A stretch of DNA of 64,000 bases, from contig NZ_VFYU01000012.1 in the NCBI RefSeq assembly GCF_021012795.1, positions 62,001 to 126,000 on the forward strand, written 5' to 3'. The DNA is from Psychrobacter sp. I-STPA10 (lineage in GTDB: Bacteria > Pseudomonadota > Gammaproteobacteria > Pseudomonadales > Moraxellaceae). Under the pieces are notes generated by a model. That model worked only from the letters and a program-made list of their open reading frames with translations, ran no database searches and was not told the DNA's origin. Shown here piece by piece: positions 54,788 through 62,802 of the stretch. Position 1 is the first letter of the stretch; every line of letters starts with the position of its first letter. Position numbers and translations under genes: made by a program.

Positions 54788-55993
54788 TTAGCTCAATACC
54801 GTACGCAACGTATCAATGAGTAAGGTATTTTCTTCAGGCAAACCAACGGTAATACGCAGCCACTCTGGCAATCCATATCCTGCCAGTGGACGCACAATAA
54901 CACCTTGCTCAAGCAATGCCCGATATACCTTAGCTCCGTCGCCAACATTGACCATAATAAAATTGCCAGATGAGGGTACAAAACCCAAACCCAACGCATC
55001 AAACTGTTTGCTTAGCCAGCGTTTTTGACCATCATTTAGTTGTCTGACTTTTGCAATATACTCTTGGTCTTTGAGTGCCGCGGTTGCCGCCGCCAATGCC
55101 ACTGAGCTGACATTAAATGGCTGACGAATCCGATTGAGTAAATCTGCCACATAAGGCGAGCTTAACGCATAACCCACTCTTAGCCCTGCCAACCCATAAG
55201 CTTTTGATAAGGTACGTACCAAAATCACATTATCAAACTCATCAATCAATGCACGATTATTACTCTGTGGACAATACTCAATATAAGCTTCATCAATCAC
55301 CACCAATACTTCAGAGGGTATACTACCAACAAACTCACGTAATGCATCATGAGCTAATAGCGTGCCTGTTGGGTTATTAGGATTTGCAATAAATACTAAC
55401 TTTGTATTGGCATTAGCTTGTACTGCCTGTTGCATTGCCGCTAAGTCATGACCATAGCGTTTGGCTGGCACTGCAATGCCTGTTGCCCCCAGCATTTTGG
55501 TCAACATAGAATACACCACAAACGCATATTCACTATAAACAATGGCATCTTTATGACTGACAAAAGTACGAGCAATGATATCCAATAAATCATTAGAGCC
55601 ATTGCCTAATGTGATTTGATTCATCTCTGTATCTGTCAAGTCAGCAATGACCTGTTTTAGATAATAGCCATTGCCATCAGGATAACGTGCCAACTGTCCC
55701 AACTGCTCAGTAACTGCCAGTGTCACCAAAGGCGAGCAGCCCAGTGGATTTTCATTACTGGCAAGTTTTACCACATCATAAATACCATATTCACGGGTCA
55801 ACTCATCAACAGGTTTACCCGTTTGGTACGCCTGCAAATCAAGAATACTCTCATAAGCAGGTGGCAACCGCTCAGCGACTGGCTGCTGACTTAAGTCTGT
55901 AGCAGCCACATCAGTAGAATCTTGACTGGCAGGGCTTAAGCTATCGACTGGCTGCGTGATAGTATCTGTTTGGGACTGATTAACTTGACTCAT
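54788..55993 (-). CDS. hisC: Histidinol-phosphate/aromatic aminotransferase HisC
   Basis: A 401-aa PLP enzyme. The PLP lysine is in VRTLSKAYGLAGLRVGY, with upstream NENPLGCSP, LGNGSNDLLDIIAR, FIANPNNPTGT and IDEAYIEY, and an Arg for substrate carboxylate in LPEWLRITVGLPEEN. In this cluster (pheA-hisC-tyrA) the enzyme probably aminates phenylpyruvate and hydroxyphenylpyruvate and may also serve histidine synthesis. About 45 polar residues precede the core. It lies 70 bp after pheA and 2 bp before tyrA/aroA. Confidence 0.92.
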   Translation of the reverse strand: MSQVNQSQTDTITQPVDSLSPASQDSTDVAATDLSQQPVAERLPPAYESILDLQAYQTGKPVDELTREYGIYDVVKLASNENPLGCSPLVTLAVTEQLGQLARYPDGNGYYLKQVIADLTDTEMNQITLGNGSNDLLDIIARTFVSHKDAIVYSEYAFVVYSMLTKMLGATGIAVPAKRYGHDLAAMQQAVQANANTKLVFIANPNNPTGTLLAHDALREFVGSIPSEVLVVIDEAYIEYCPQSNNRALIDEFDNVILVRTLSKAYGLAGLRVGYALSSPYVADLLNRIRQPFNVSSVALAAATAALKDQEYIAKVRQLNDGQKRWLSKQFDALGLGFVPSSGNFIMVNVGDGAKVYRALLEQGVIVRPLAGYGLPEWLRITVGLPEENTLLIDTLRTVLS

Positions 55994-56063
55994 AAATACA
56001 CTCTTTGCTATGTAGGGGGCTATATAAAAAATTTAGCGACACATGGTAAATATCCAATAGAAA

Positions 56064-57245
56064 TTAAAGCACAGCTTTTGGATATGAGCCTAATACCCGC
56101 ACTTCTTTGACCAACGGACGTATCGCTTCGATGGCAGCACTGACATTGGGGTCTTCAATGTGTCCATTCATATCAATAAAGAACACATACGCCCATTTAT
56201 TGGGACGCTCTGGACGGGTTTCGATACTGGTCATTGACACGCCATGTTCTGATAAAGGTTTCAAGATTTCAATCAATGCCCCTGCTTTATCATGGGCAGA
56301 CACAACAATCGAGGTTTTATCCTGTCCTGATGGCGCAATCGATTCTTTACCGATGATTAAAAAACGAGTGGTATTACCTGGATTGTCCTCGATATTTTCA
56401 TGCAGTTTGTGTAGGTCATATTCTGCCACCGCCACATCACCTGCAATCGCAGCCGAATGCCATTCATTTTTAAGGCGTCGTGCGGCTTCACCATTACTTG
56501 ATACCGATACCCGCTCGACATTGGGATAATTCACATCGAGCCAATGACGACATTGTGCAAGCGACTGCTGATGCGAGTAGATACGGCTCAAACTTTCAAC
56601 TTTGGTATGTGATGCCACCAAAAAGTTTTGATGAATGGGCAATTCCACTTCACCAATGATTTTTAGATTTGATGCCAAAAATCCATCTAGGGTATGGTTC
56701 ACCACCCCTTCCGATGAGTTTTCAACAGGTACAACCCCATACATTGCTGAGCCTGACTCTACTTCACGAAACACGTCAGTGATGGTGGTCAAAGGAATCG
56801 TGGTTGACGCTTTACCAAAATGTTTTAAAGCAGCGGCATGGGTAAAAGTACCAATTGGACCTAAAAAGGCAATCTTTTGTGGTGCTTCTAAATCCAAACA
56901 CACCGACATAATTTCACGAAACAGCTTGCCCATTTTTTCATCAGCAATTGGACCTGTATTGCGTGCCATCACTGCTTTTAATACCTGTGCTTCACGCTCT
57001 GGACGATAAAATATTGGGTGGTCTTCATTGTCTTTTTTGACGGTTGCCACTTGCTGTGCCAAAGTGGCACGCTCATTGAGCAATGCTTGTATTTGTTGGT
57101 CCACACCATCAATTTTTTGCCGTAAAACATTCAAAAACTCAGGCGTTGCCCCAGCTTGTGGCGTTTGAGATAATGGCGACTGCTCAACCTCATTACCCAA
57201 TGATTGCGACTCCTTATCAGATAAATTGTCAGATGGATTGCTCAT
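56064..57245 (-). CDS. pheA: Chorismate mutase / prephenate dehydratase (P-protein) PheA
   Basis: A 393-aa protein. Residues 1-33 are a polar extension. The AroQ-type chorismate mutase runs from about 35 to 120 (LNVLRQKIDGVDQQIQALLNERATLAQQVATVK, FYRPEREAQVL). Prephenate dehydratase follows at about 125-300 (IAFLGPIGTFTHAAALKHFG, YGVVPVENSSEGVVNHTLD, NTTRFLIIG). The ACT domain at about 310-385 senses phenylalanine (HDKAGALIEILKPLSEHGVSMTSIETRP). It converts chorismate to phenylpyruvate under feedback control. It is the first gene of the operon with hisC and tyrA/aroA. Confidence 0.95.
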   Translation of the reverse strand: MSNPSDNLSDKESQSLGNEVEQSPLSQTPQAGATPEFLNVLRQKIDGVDQQIQALLNERATLAQQVATVKKDNEDHPIFYRPEREAQVLKAVMARNTGPIADEKMGKLFREIMSVCLDLEAPQKIAFLGPIGTFTHAAALKHFGKASTTIPLTTITDVFREVESGSAMYGVVPVENSSEGVVNHTLDGFLASNLKIIGEVELPIHQNFLVASHTKVESLSRIYSHQQSLAQCRHWLDVNYPNVERVSVSSNGEAARRLKNEWHSAAIAGDVAVAEYDLHKLHENIEDNPGNTTRFLIIGKESIAPSGQDKTSIVVSAHDKAGALIEILKPLSEHGVSMTSIETRPERPNKWAYVFFIDMNGHIEDPNVSAAIEAIRPLVKEVRVLGSYPKAVL

Positions 57246-57931
57246 AAGTTATATCCTTTATTCATTTTTTTAAATCTTGCTAGCCTTTGATTAGCTTAAA
57301 GGGGTTAGTCTACGTTTAAAACAGCACCCAGATAAATTTTTTAATTGTTTTTCAGCAAAAGTGTATGTCATGTGGTCTATCACTACAAATGCCACTATAA
57401 AGGCTAAATATTACTGCAATATTTAGCCTTTATAGTGATAGACAAACAACCTTGTAGAAAAACAACGGGTCACATTAAAATATGACAGTAATTTCTACTT
57501 TTGTTAGCCTAGGGGCTGTTACCAATAGACAAAACATGAGATAGTAAATTATATATTATGAATGCTTTAGTTTAACATGACACTGCCAGTATGCGCATAG
57601 ATAATACTAGGGTTTTGACATGGCAGCAACATGACATCTATGATTTAAACTATTTAACTGAACCATATTGTTAATCCTATTGTTATTATGTTAAGAATCG
57701 CTGACGTTCGCAACCACACTTTGCGATACTTTTTATCTTTTGACAATTCTTTCATAGCCTTTTGGCTCTTTAATAACCTTTTGGTAGACCTTTAACCATC
57801 TTTTGATGACGACTTCACACAAGCGGATTAAGGCACATCATTCATCACAGTAAAGTGAGCTTATCTCAACCTCTGGCTGCTTTTTTGGCTAATTTTGTCA
57901 CTACTTTACAACTTACATAACAGGAATACTT
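57246..57931. other. Divergent region between pheA and transaldolase
   Basis: 686 bp without a gene. It contains the pheA promoter (minus strand), the transaldolase promoter (plus strand) and a long inverted repeat at 57376-57443. A short stretch at 57510-57518 (TAGGGGCTGTT) resembles the MITE terminus, but no second end is visible. I saw no leader peptide rich in Phe or Tyr for attenuation. Confidence 0.5.
57393..57437. repeat. Long perfect inverted repeat (20-bp stem)
   Basis: CACTATAAAGGCTAAATATT is followed, after 5 bases, by its exact complement. The outer sequences TCTATCACTA and TAGTGATAGA also pair, so the whole palindromic region spans 57376-57443. There is no U-tract on either side, which argues against a simple terminator. 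It may be a small palindromic mobile repeat or an mRNA-stability structure. Confidence 0.85.
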
Positions 57932-58873
57932 ATGAACGCACTACAACAATTAAAAACCATGACCACCATTGTTGCTGATACAGGTGACTTGCAAGCCATC
58001 GCACGCCTAAGACCTGTCGATGCCACGACCAATCCCAGCCTCATTACCAAAGCCCTTACCCACCCTGATAAGCAAGCCATGCTCTCTGACTCCCTCAATC
58101 ATTACTCAGGTAATATTGACTCAGTCATTGACAATCTAACCATACAAGTCGGCTGTGATATCCTAAAACTTATCGAAGGGCGTGTCTCTACCGAAGTTGA
58201 TGCTCGTCTGTCTTATGATACAGCCGCTACCATTGCCAAAGCGCATGACTTCATCGAAGCATATAATAAAGCAGGGGTGGATACGCAGAGTATTTTGATT
58301 AAAATTGCTGCCACATGGCAAGGCATTGAAGCGGCAAAACAACTTGAAAAAGAAGGCATACATTGCAATCTCACCTTGATATTTGGACAACATCAAGCGG
58401 TGGCATGTGCTGATGCGGGTGTCACTTTAATATCACCTTTTGTTGGTCGTATTTTAGACTGGCAAAAACGTGAGCAAAACCGCCAAAACATCAGTGTCGA
58501 AGAAGACTTAGGGGTACAATCTGTCAAGCGCACCTATCAGTATTACAAGCAGCATGGCTATGATACCCAAGTAATGGGAGCAAGCTTCCGTAGTACCGAG
58601 CAGATTTTGGCATTGGCAGGGTGTGATTTACTCACCATTTCACCTGACCTACTCGATGCCCTCAGCAACCTCGACACACCTGTGGTACAACAACTGTCTG
58701 CCGATATGCAATACGAACCCATGAACAAAGTGAGCCTAACCGCACAAACTTTTAGTGACGCTTATGAGCAAGATAGCATCACCCAAGATTTATTACCCAA
58801 AGGTATTGATGGCTTTATCCGTGCACGCGAAGAGTTGGCAGAAGCATTGAATATGTTGACTCGCAAAGCATAG
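57932..58873 (+). CDS. tal: Transaldolase
   Basis: A 313-aa enzyme of the non-oxidative pentose phosphate pathway that moves a dihydroxyacetone unit between sugar phosphates. The Schiff-base Lys is K124 in ILIKIAATWQGI. Other marks are DATTNPSLITKA, CNLTLIFGQHQAVACADAG, SPFVGRILDW, VMGASFRSTEQILALAGCDLLTISP. Length agrees with E. coli TalB (317 aa). AGGA lies 8 nt before the ATG. It supplies erythrose 4-phosphate for aromatic synthesis, which may explain its place next to pheA, though the two genes are divergent. Confidence 0.95.
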   Translation: MNALQQLKTMTTIVADTGDLQAIARLRPVDATTNPSLITKALTHPDKQAMLSDSLNHYSGNIDSVIDNLTIQVGCDILKLIEGRVSTEVDARLSYDTAATIAKAHDFIEAYNKAGVDTQSILIKIAATWQGIEAAKQLEKEGIHCNLTLIFGQHQAVACADAGVTLISPFVGRILDWQKREQNRQNISVEEDLGVQSVKRTYQYYKQHGYDTQVMGASFRSTEQILALAGCDLLTISPDLLDALSNLDTPVVQQLSADMQYEPMNKVSLTAQTFSDAYEQDSITQDLLPKGIDGFIRAREELAEALNMLTRKA

Positions 58874-59016
58874 CCTATTACTTTTTGTCTTGGTAGCATG
58901 TAGCATTCTGCTGATATTTCAAAATATATATCTAGGACTTACGCAAAAGATAGATACCAATTTATTTTATTATAGTTTCAAATTACTGTAATATTATTAA
59001 TAAATAGGTTTAACTA

Positions 59017-59034
59017 AACCACCTACAGGTGGTT
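59017..59034 (+). terminator. Intrinsic terminator downstream of transaldolase
   Basis: AACCACCT / AGGTGGTT with a 2-nt nominal loop followed by TTTTTTAT. It lies about 145 bp after the transaldolase stop and 44 bp before the next gene. Confidence 0.85.
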
Positions 59035-59077
59035 TTTTATTGGATAAAGTTGCCACTGTGATGGATGACTACCACGA

Positions 59078-59599
59078 ATGAAAATCCTTAATCCTAAAGT
59101 ACTCATGATAGCTATAACTCCTTGCCTTTTTTTATATTCATATACAGCTATGGCAACGAGTGTATTTACTCATGAAGAATTTGAACATAACCTATATAAT
59201 GAGTTAAGCCTTGAAATTGATAACGAATTTTTGGATTATGAAAGAAAAATAAAAAATCAGGATCATACTACTACTAAAATCAAATTTCATAATTTATTGC
59301 CAAGCAATATCACAAGGCTAGAATTAAGGTCTGCACTGTTGGGTGAATATATTTATGTTGGAGAATACAAATCAGAAATCTTCGTAAACATACCTAATTA
59401 TGCCTTTGAAAAGGATGGCTTTGATTCTCTCATTATTTCTTTAAACAATCCTTCAAACTTTGAATCATATACAATTCAACAGGAAGTAGCTTACAAAACA
59501 TGGGAAAAAGATAAAACGGTAAATATATATTTCTTACCATTTAAAAAATTAGATGAGGCTTCAGGCACTTATTATGGATATACAATTAAACTGGAGTAA
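59078..59599 (+). CDS. Unrecognised secreted protein
   Basis: A 173-aa protein with a Sec signal peptide (KILNPKVLMIAITPCLFLYSYTAMA, cleavage likely after AMA). The mature part is acidic and aromatic, with predicted beta strands (TTKIKFHNLLP, EYIYVGEYKSEIFVNI, TVNIYFLPFKKL) and no Cys. I know no family for it. It is AT-rich relative to transaldolase, with a terminator just upstream, so it has its own promoter or is silent. No strong ribosome site is visible (ACCACGA before ATG). It opens the accessory region at the right end. Confidence 0.6.
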   Translation: MKILNPKVLMIAITPCLFLYSYTAMATSVFTHEEFEHNLYNELSLEIDNEFLDYERKIKNQDHTTTKIKFHNLLPSNITRLELRSALLGEYIYVGEYKSEIFVNIPNYAFEKDGFDSLIISLNNPSNFESYTIQQEVAYKTWEKDKTVNIYFLPFKKLDEASGTYYGYTIKLE

Positions 59600-60039
59600 T
59601 ATTAAAATAAAATTAACTCTCTATTTCATTTTGTAAAAATTACCATCTTATCGATATTCACATTATATTATGAAAACTATCCTGACCAATTCTAAGCAAT
59701 CACCAGCATAATATATAATCTTGAGCCTATAAAATGAAATGAGTAGCATATTTGGATTATCAGTTGCCACATCTACGATGTCACTATAGGGTCTGGGTAG
59801 TAGTATGATGTCACTGGTATCTTGGATAGGTAGTGTGTCCATATTCAGTAGTCACTTTTTCTTCCTGACTTGATACAGATAAGATTAACTACATTTATCT
59901 TTCTATTCAATTTATTATTGAAGTTATCTAAGCAATTACCAGCATAACGTATAACTCTGTACAGGCAAATCTTCGAGGTTGATGCTTTGTATTCATTGGA
60001 TGATTTTTTAATGTTCCTAAGTCTAATTTAAAGGCTGAG
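59600..60039. other. Intergenic region with degenerate duplicated coding-like sequence
   Basis: 440 bp without an intact gene. On the minus strand two similar short segments encode FYRLKIIYYAGDCLELVR (around 59690-59750) and LYRVIRYAGNCLDNF (around 59925-59970). The matching DNA (TAAGCAATCACCAGCATAA and TAAGCAATTACCAGCATAA) is clearly duplicated. A 57-codon minus-strand open frame (about 59670-59842) includes the first segment. I read this as decayed copies of a gene, identity unknown. Confidence 0.4.
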
Positions 60040-60084
60040 GGCTATTTGCCACACAGTACACCTCTAAGATAAGTTTTTTTGCAT
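60040..60084 (-). pseudogene. 5' vestige of lipoprotein B (copy B3)
   Basis: Read on the minus strand from 60084, ATGCAAAAAAACTTATCTTAG followed by GGTGTACTGTGTGGC aligns with the start of intact gene B1 (ATGAAAAAATCAATTTATCTTAGCAGTGTGC). It lies 5 bp after the stop of A3, as intact B1 lies 4 bp after A1. It has substitutions and a stop, and the rest of the gene is missing. Confidence 0.6.
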
Positions 60085-60089
60085 GACTT

Positions 60090-60641
60090 TTATTCTGTAT
60101 GTAACTCTTGAGTATGACTTAGTGCTGCTGGCAGTGGAATACATTCTGTGGTCTTTTGTGATTGATGGGGCTGACAATATGCAATAGGTCCTTCTATATA
60201 TTCTTCTTGAACTTTTGCTCCTTCAGCATCTTTGGCTGTGAGATAGACTTTTCCCATATCTATATATCTTTTTTCTTCATAGGAAGATACGGTTCGCTCT
60301 CCAGTTGCATTGATAGTAGGCAAGTCTCCAACGGCATATGACTTTAATTTATAACCATCTGCCATAAACATGAGTGATGAATAATTATAATAACCATACT
60401 CATAACGTTTGGGCGGTGATACTCTATAATGATACTCTGCAGGGGGTATTAAAAATTGTCCTTTTTCATCACTTATATCAAAGTCACCCGAACTATACAT
60501 GACTTTGACATTACTAATCGGCTGCTCTGTCATTCTATCTATCACTTGCCCTTTTATTTCAGCCGTCATGTATTCTACTTTTTGTTGACAACCCATCATG
60601 GATAAGCAAATTAAGATAAGGTATGGTTTTATTAGTTTCAT
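60090..60641 (-). CDS. Lipoprotein A3, carboxypeptidase-regulatory-like domain
   Basis: About 183 aa from the ATG at 60641, chosen because GGAAGG lies just before it. A short lipoprotein signal ends MMGC. The mature part starts QQKVEYMTAEIKGQVIDRMTEQPISNVKVMYSSGDFDISDEKGQF, the pattern of a carboxypeptidase-regulatory-like (Ig-type beta) domain. It ends with a Cys-containing tail (IAYCQPHQSQKTTECIP). The central and C-terminal parts equal A1 almost exactly. It is third in a minus-strand array of A-B modules; its B partner is a vestige. Presumably outer-membrane anchored and periplasmic. Function unknown. Confidence 0.78.
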   Translation of the reverse strand: MKLIKPYLILICLSMMGCQQKVEYMTAEIKGQVIDRMTEQPISNVKVMYSSGDFDISDEKGQFLIPPAEYHYRVSPPKRYEYGYYNYSSLMFMADGYKLKSYAVGDLPTINATGERTVSSYEEKRYIDMGKVYLTAKDAEGAKVQEEYIEGPIAYCQPHQSQKTTECIPLPAALSHTQELHTE

Positions 60642-60659
60642 TAATAAGCCTTCCGTTTT

Positions 60660-60860
60660 CATTGTCATACTTTTCTTCTTCTATATCAGCACCGCCATTG
60701 TCGCTATTATATATTGCTGTATCATTCACTTCTGTACTGGCTATTAAATATGTTTGCTCGACTGTGGATGATATCTCAGCTATAGATTGGTCATTTTTAT
60801 TATCAGTAGTACAGGCAGCCAAGACAAATAGCACATGCTAAGATAAATTGGTTTTTTCAT
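60660..60860 (-). pseudogene. Truncated and frameshifted lipoprotein B (copy B2)
   Basis: It begins 4 bp after the A2 stop with ATGAAAAAACC and matches B1 closely. A one-base deletion near 60837 (AGCATGTGC against AGCAGTGTGC in B1) shifts the frame inside the signal peptide. A GTG at 60834 could restart in the right frame (LFVLAACTTDN). After about 55 codons the sequence runs straight into the leader of A3, so about 170 codons are deleted. A lipid-modified stub could still be made, but the gene is broken. Confidence 0.8.
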
Positions 60861-60864
60861 GATT

Positions 60865-61407
60865 TTACTCTATGTGAGGCTCTTGAGTATGACTTAGTGT
60901 TGCTGGCAGTGGAATACATTCTGTGGTCTTTTGTGATTGATGGGGCTGACAATATGCAATAGAATCGTCAATACGCTCTTCCTGAACTTTTGCTCCTTCA
61001 GCATCTTTGGCTGTGAGATAGACTTTTCCCATATCTATATATCTTTTTTCTTCAAACGAAGATGTTATTGTGGTCTGTGCTTTATTTGTACTAAAAAAAT
61101 TATTAATATAATAAGATTTTGTAATGTACTTATCACTGATAAACTCTATAGATGACATAGATAGATCCTGTATATCATGATAGTTTGGTGCTTTGACTCT
61201 ATATTTATACTCTATTGCTGGAATATAGAATAAACCATTAGCATCTGTAATATCCAAGTCCTTTGATGTTATCCAAACTTTTACACTCTCTATAGGTTGA
61301 TTGGTTTCTTTATCAATGACTTGTCCTTTTATCTCAGGAGTAACATATATAACTTTTTGTTGACAGCCCATCATGGATAAGCAAATTAAGATGAGATATG
61401 GTTTCAT
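60865..61407 (-). CDS. Lipoprotein A2, variant with a divergent centre
   Basis: 180 aa from the ATG at 61407 (GGAATG just before it), 17 bp after the B1 stop. The signal (KPYLILICLSMMGC) and the C-terminal 60 residues (EEKRYIDMGKVYLTAKDAEGAKVQEE to the end) match A1 and A3. The middle differs strongly (VWITSKDLDITDANGLFYIPAIEYKYRVKAPNYHDIQD), although the domain layout KGQVIDKETNQPI is kept. This mosaic suggests recombination or diversifying selection on the central part. The same beta-sandwich domain is predicted. Confidence 0.8.
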   Translation of the reverse strand: MKPYLILICLSMMGCQQKVIYVTPEIKGQVIDKETNQPIESVKVWITSKDLDITDANGLFYIPAIEYKYRVKAPNYHDIQDLSMSSIEFISDKYITKSYYINNFFSTNKAQTTITSSFEEKRYIDMGKVYLTAKDAEGAKVQEERIDDSIAYCQPHQSQKTTECIPLPATLSHTQEPHIE

Positions 61408-61424
61408 TAGTGAGCATTCCGTTT

Positions 61425-62123
61425 TCATTGCATACATGGCTGTAATATATCCACTTCGATACTATCCCCTTCAAAGTCCAGTTGCTTATATAGACAGTCT
61501 ATTTTTTTGATAAGCTGTTGCTCTTCTGCTTTGCTTAAACTTTGTGCATCATTATAGTTATCTTTTGGATAGCGATTAAAGTCTAAGGCTAAGCCGTATT
61601 CTCTACGAATGTTATAGCGCAAATAGTCTAGTCTTATAGTTGTTCTTCTAATATCTTCAGGAAGTTCATTTTTATCACAAATACAGATGTTCTTAAAATG
61701 AGTGATATAATGAAGCATCTGAGCATCACCTGCTTTAACCATTAGTTTAGGAGAGGGATAATAAACTGACGCAGAGCTATATCTATTCCATGCTGTACCA
61801 TATTTACCTCTAGCAAACTCCATATCCCCCTCTTTTTCTAATGCTAGCAAAGAATCATAGCTACTCTGTATTTGCGATGAGCCATTAATAGTCTGCCAAC
61901 GGTTTGTCGCTCTATTTAATATAGCTTCACTATCTTCAAACCTCTCTTCTTTTTTATTAGTGTCGCTATCATGTATTACAATATCATTCACTACTGTACT
62001 GTCTATTAAATCTGTTTGCTCTGCTGTAGACGATATCTCAGCTGTAGATTGGTCATTTTGATTATCAGTAGTACAGGCAGCCAAGACAAATAGCACACTG
62101 CTAAGATAAATTGATTTTTTCAT
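61425..62123 (-). CDS. Lipoprotein B1, the only intact B copy
   Basis: A 232-aa lipoprotein: signal KKSIYLSSVLFVLAAC with lipobox LAAC, then a Thr/Ser/Asp-rich linker of about 70 residues. A probably helical C-domain follows (NRWQTINGSSQIQSSYDSLLALEKEGDMEFARGKYGTAWNRYSSASVYYPSPKLMVKAGDAQML), with an AxxxY pattern faintly like a tetratricopeptide hairpin, and Cys pairs near CICDKNE. I do not recognise the family. It starts 4 bp after A1, so A1 and B1 are probably coupled and may form a complex. Fragments of B occur three more times in the array. Confidence 0.78.
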   Translation of the reverse strand: MKKSIYLSSVLFVLAACTTDNQNDQSTAEISSTAEQTDLIDSTVVNDIVIHDSDTNKKEERFEDSEAILNRATNRWQTINGSSQIQSSYDSLLALEKEGDMEFARGKYGTAWNRYSSASVYYPSPKLMVKAGDAQMLHYITHFKNICICDKNELPEDIRRTTIRLDYLRYNIRREYGLALDFNRYPKDNYNDAQSLSKAEEQQLIKKIDCLYKQLDFEGDSIEVDILQPCMQ

Positions 62124-62127
62124 GTTT

Positions 62128-62670
62128 TTACTCTGTGTGAGGCTCTTGAGTATGACTTAGTGCTGCTGGCAGTGGAATACATTCTGTGGTCTTTTGTGAT
62201 TGATAGGGCTGGCAATATGCAATAGGTCCTTCTATATATTCTTCTTGAACTTTTGCTCCTTCAGCATCTTTGGCTGTGAGATAAACTTTTCCCATATCTA
62301 TATATCTTTTTTCTTCATAGGAAGATACGGTTCGCTCTCCAGTTGCATTGATAGTAGGCAAGTCTCCAACGGCATATGACTTTAATTTATAACCATCTGC
62401 CATAAACATGAGTGATGAATAATTATAATAACCATACTCATAACGTTTGGGCGGTGATACTCTATAATGATACTCTGCAGGGGGTATTAAAAATTGTCCT
62501 TTTTCATCACTTATATCAAAGTCACCCGAACTATACATGACTTTGACATTACTAATCGGCTGCTCTGTCATTCTATCTATCACTTGCCCTTTTATTTCAG
62601 CTGTCATATATTCTACTTTTTGTTGACAGCCCATCATGGATACACAAATTAAGATGAGGTATGGTTTCAT
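62128..62670 (-). CDS. Lipoprotein A1, near-identical to A3
   Basis: 180 aa from the ATG at 62670, with TGGA about 10 nt upstream. Signal KPYLILICVSMMGC. From QQKVEYMTAEIKGQV to IAYCQP the protein equals A3 residue for residue, and the DNA is almost unchanged, so one copy arose from the other recently or they undergo gene conversion. It heads the intact A1-B1 pair. It is predicted as a lipid-anchored periplasmic protein with one carboxypeptidase-regulatory-like domain. No enzymatic motif is present. Confidence 0.8.
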   Translation of the reverse strand: MKPYLILICVSMMGCQQKVEYMTAEIKGQVIDRMTEQPISNVKVMYSSGDFDISDEKGQFLIPPAEYHYRVSPPKRYEYGYYNYSSLMFMADGYKLKSYAVGDLPTINATGERTVSSYEEKRYIDMGKVYLTAKDAEGAKVQEEYIEGPIAYCQPYQSQKTTECIPLPAALSHTQEPHTE

Positions 62671-62687
62671 TAGTGAGCATTCCATTT

Positions 62688-62783
62688 TCATTGCATATAT
62701 GGCTGTAATATATCCACTTCAATATTATCGCCTTCAAAGTCAAGTTACTTATTCAGACAGGCCATTTTTTTAATAAGCTGTTT
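62688..62783 (-). pseudogene. 3' fragment of lipoprotein B (copy B0)
   Basis: Minus-strand translation gives KQLIKKMACLNK-stop-LDFEGDNIEVDILQPYMQ-stop. This aligns with the B1 end QLIKKIDCLYKQLDFEGDSIEVDILQPCMQ, with an in-frame stop at a Gln codon. Only about 31 codons remain. It shows that the array once extended further upstream, before the divergent gene at 62803. Confidence 0.85.
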
Positions 62784-62802
62784 AACTAAAAGAAAATTTA
62801 CA

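Noticed and set aside
57508-57530. TAGGGGCTGTT as a fifth MITE copy
   Set aside because: Similarity stops after about 11 bases (the next bases are ACCAAT, not GAACTT). No partner end was found within several hundred bases.
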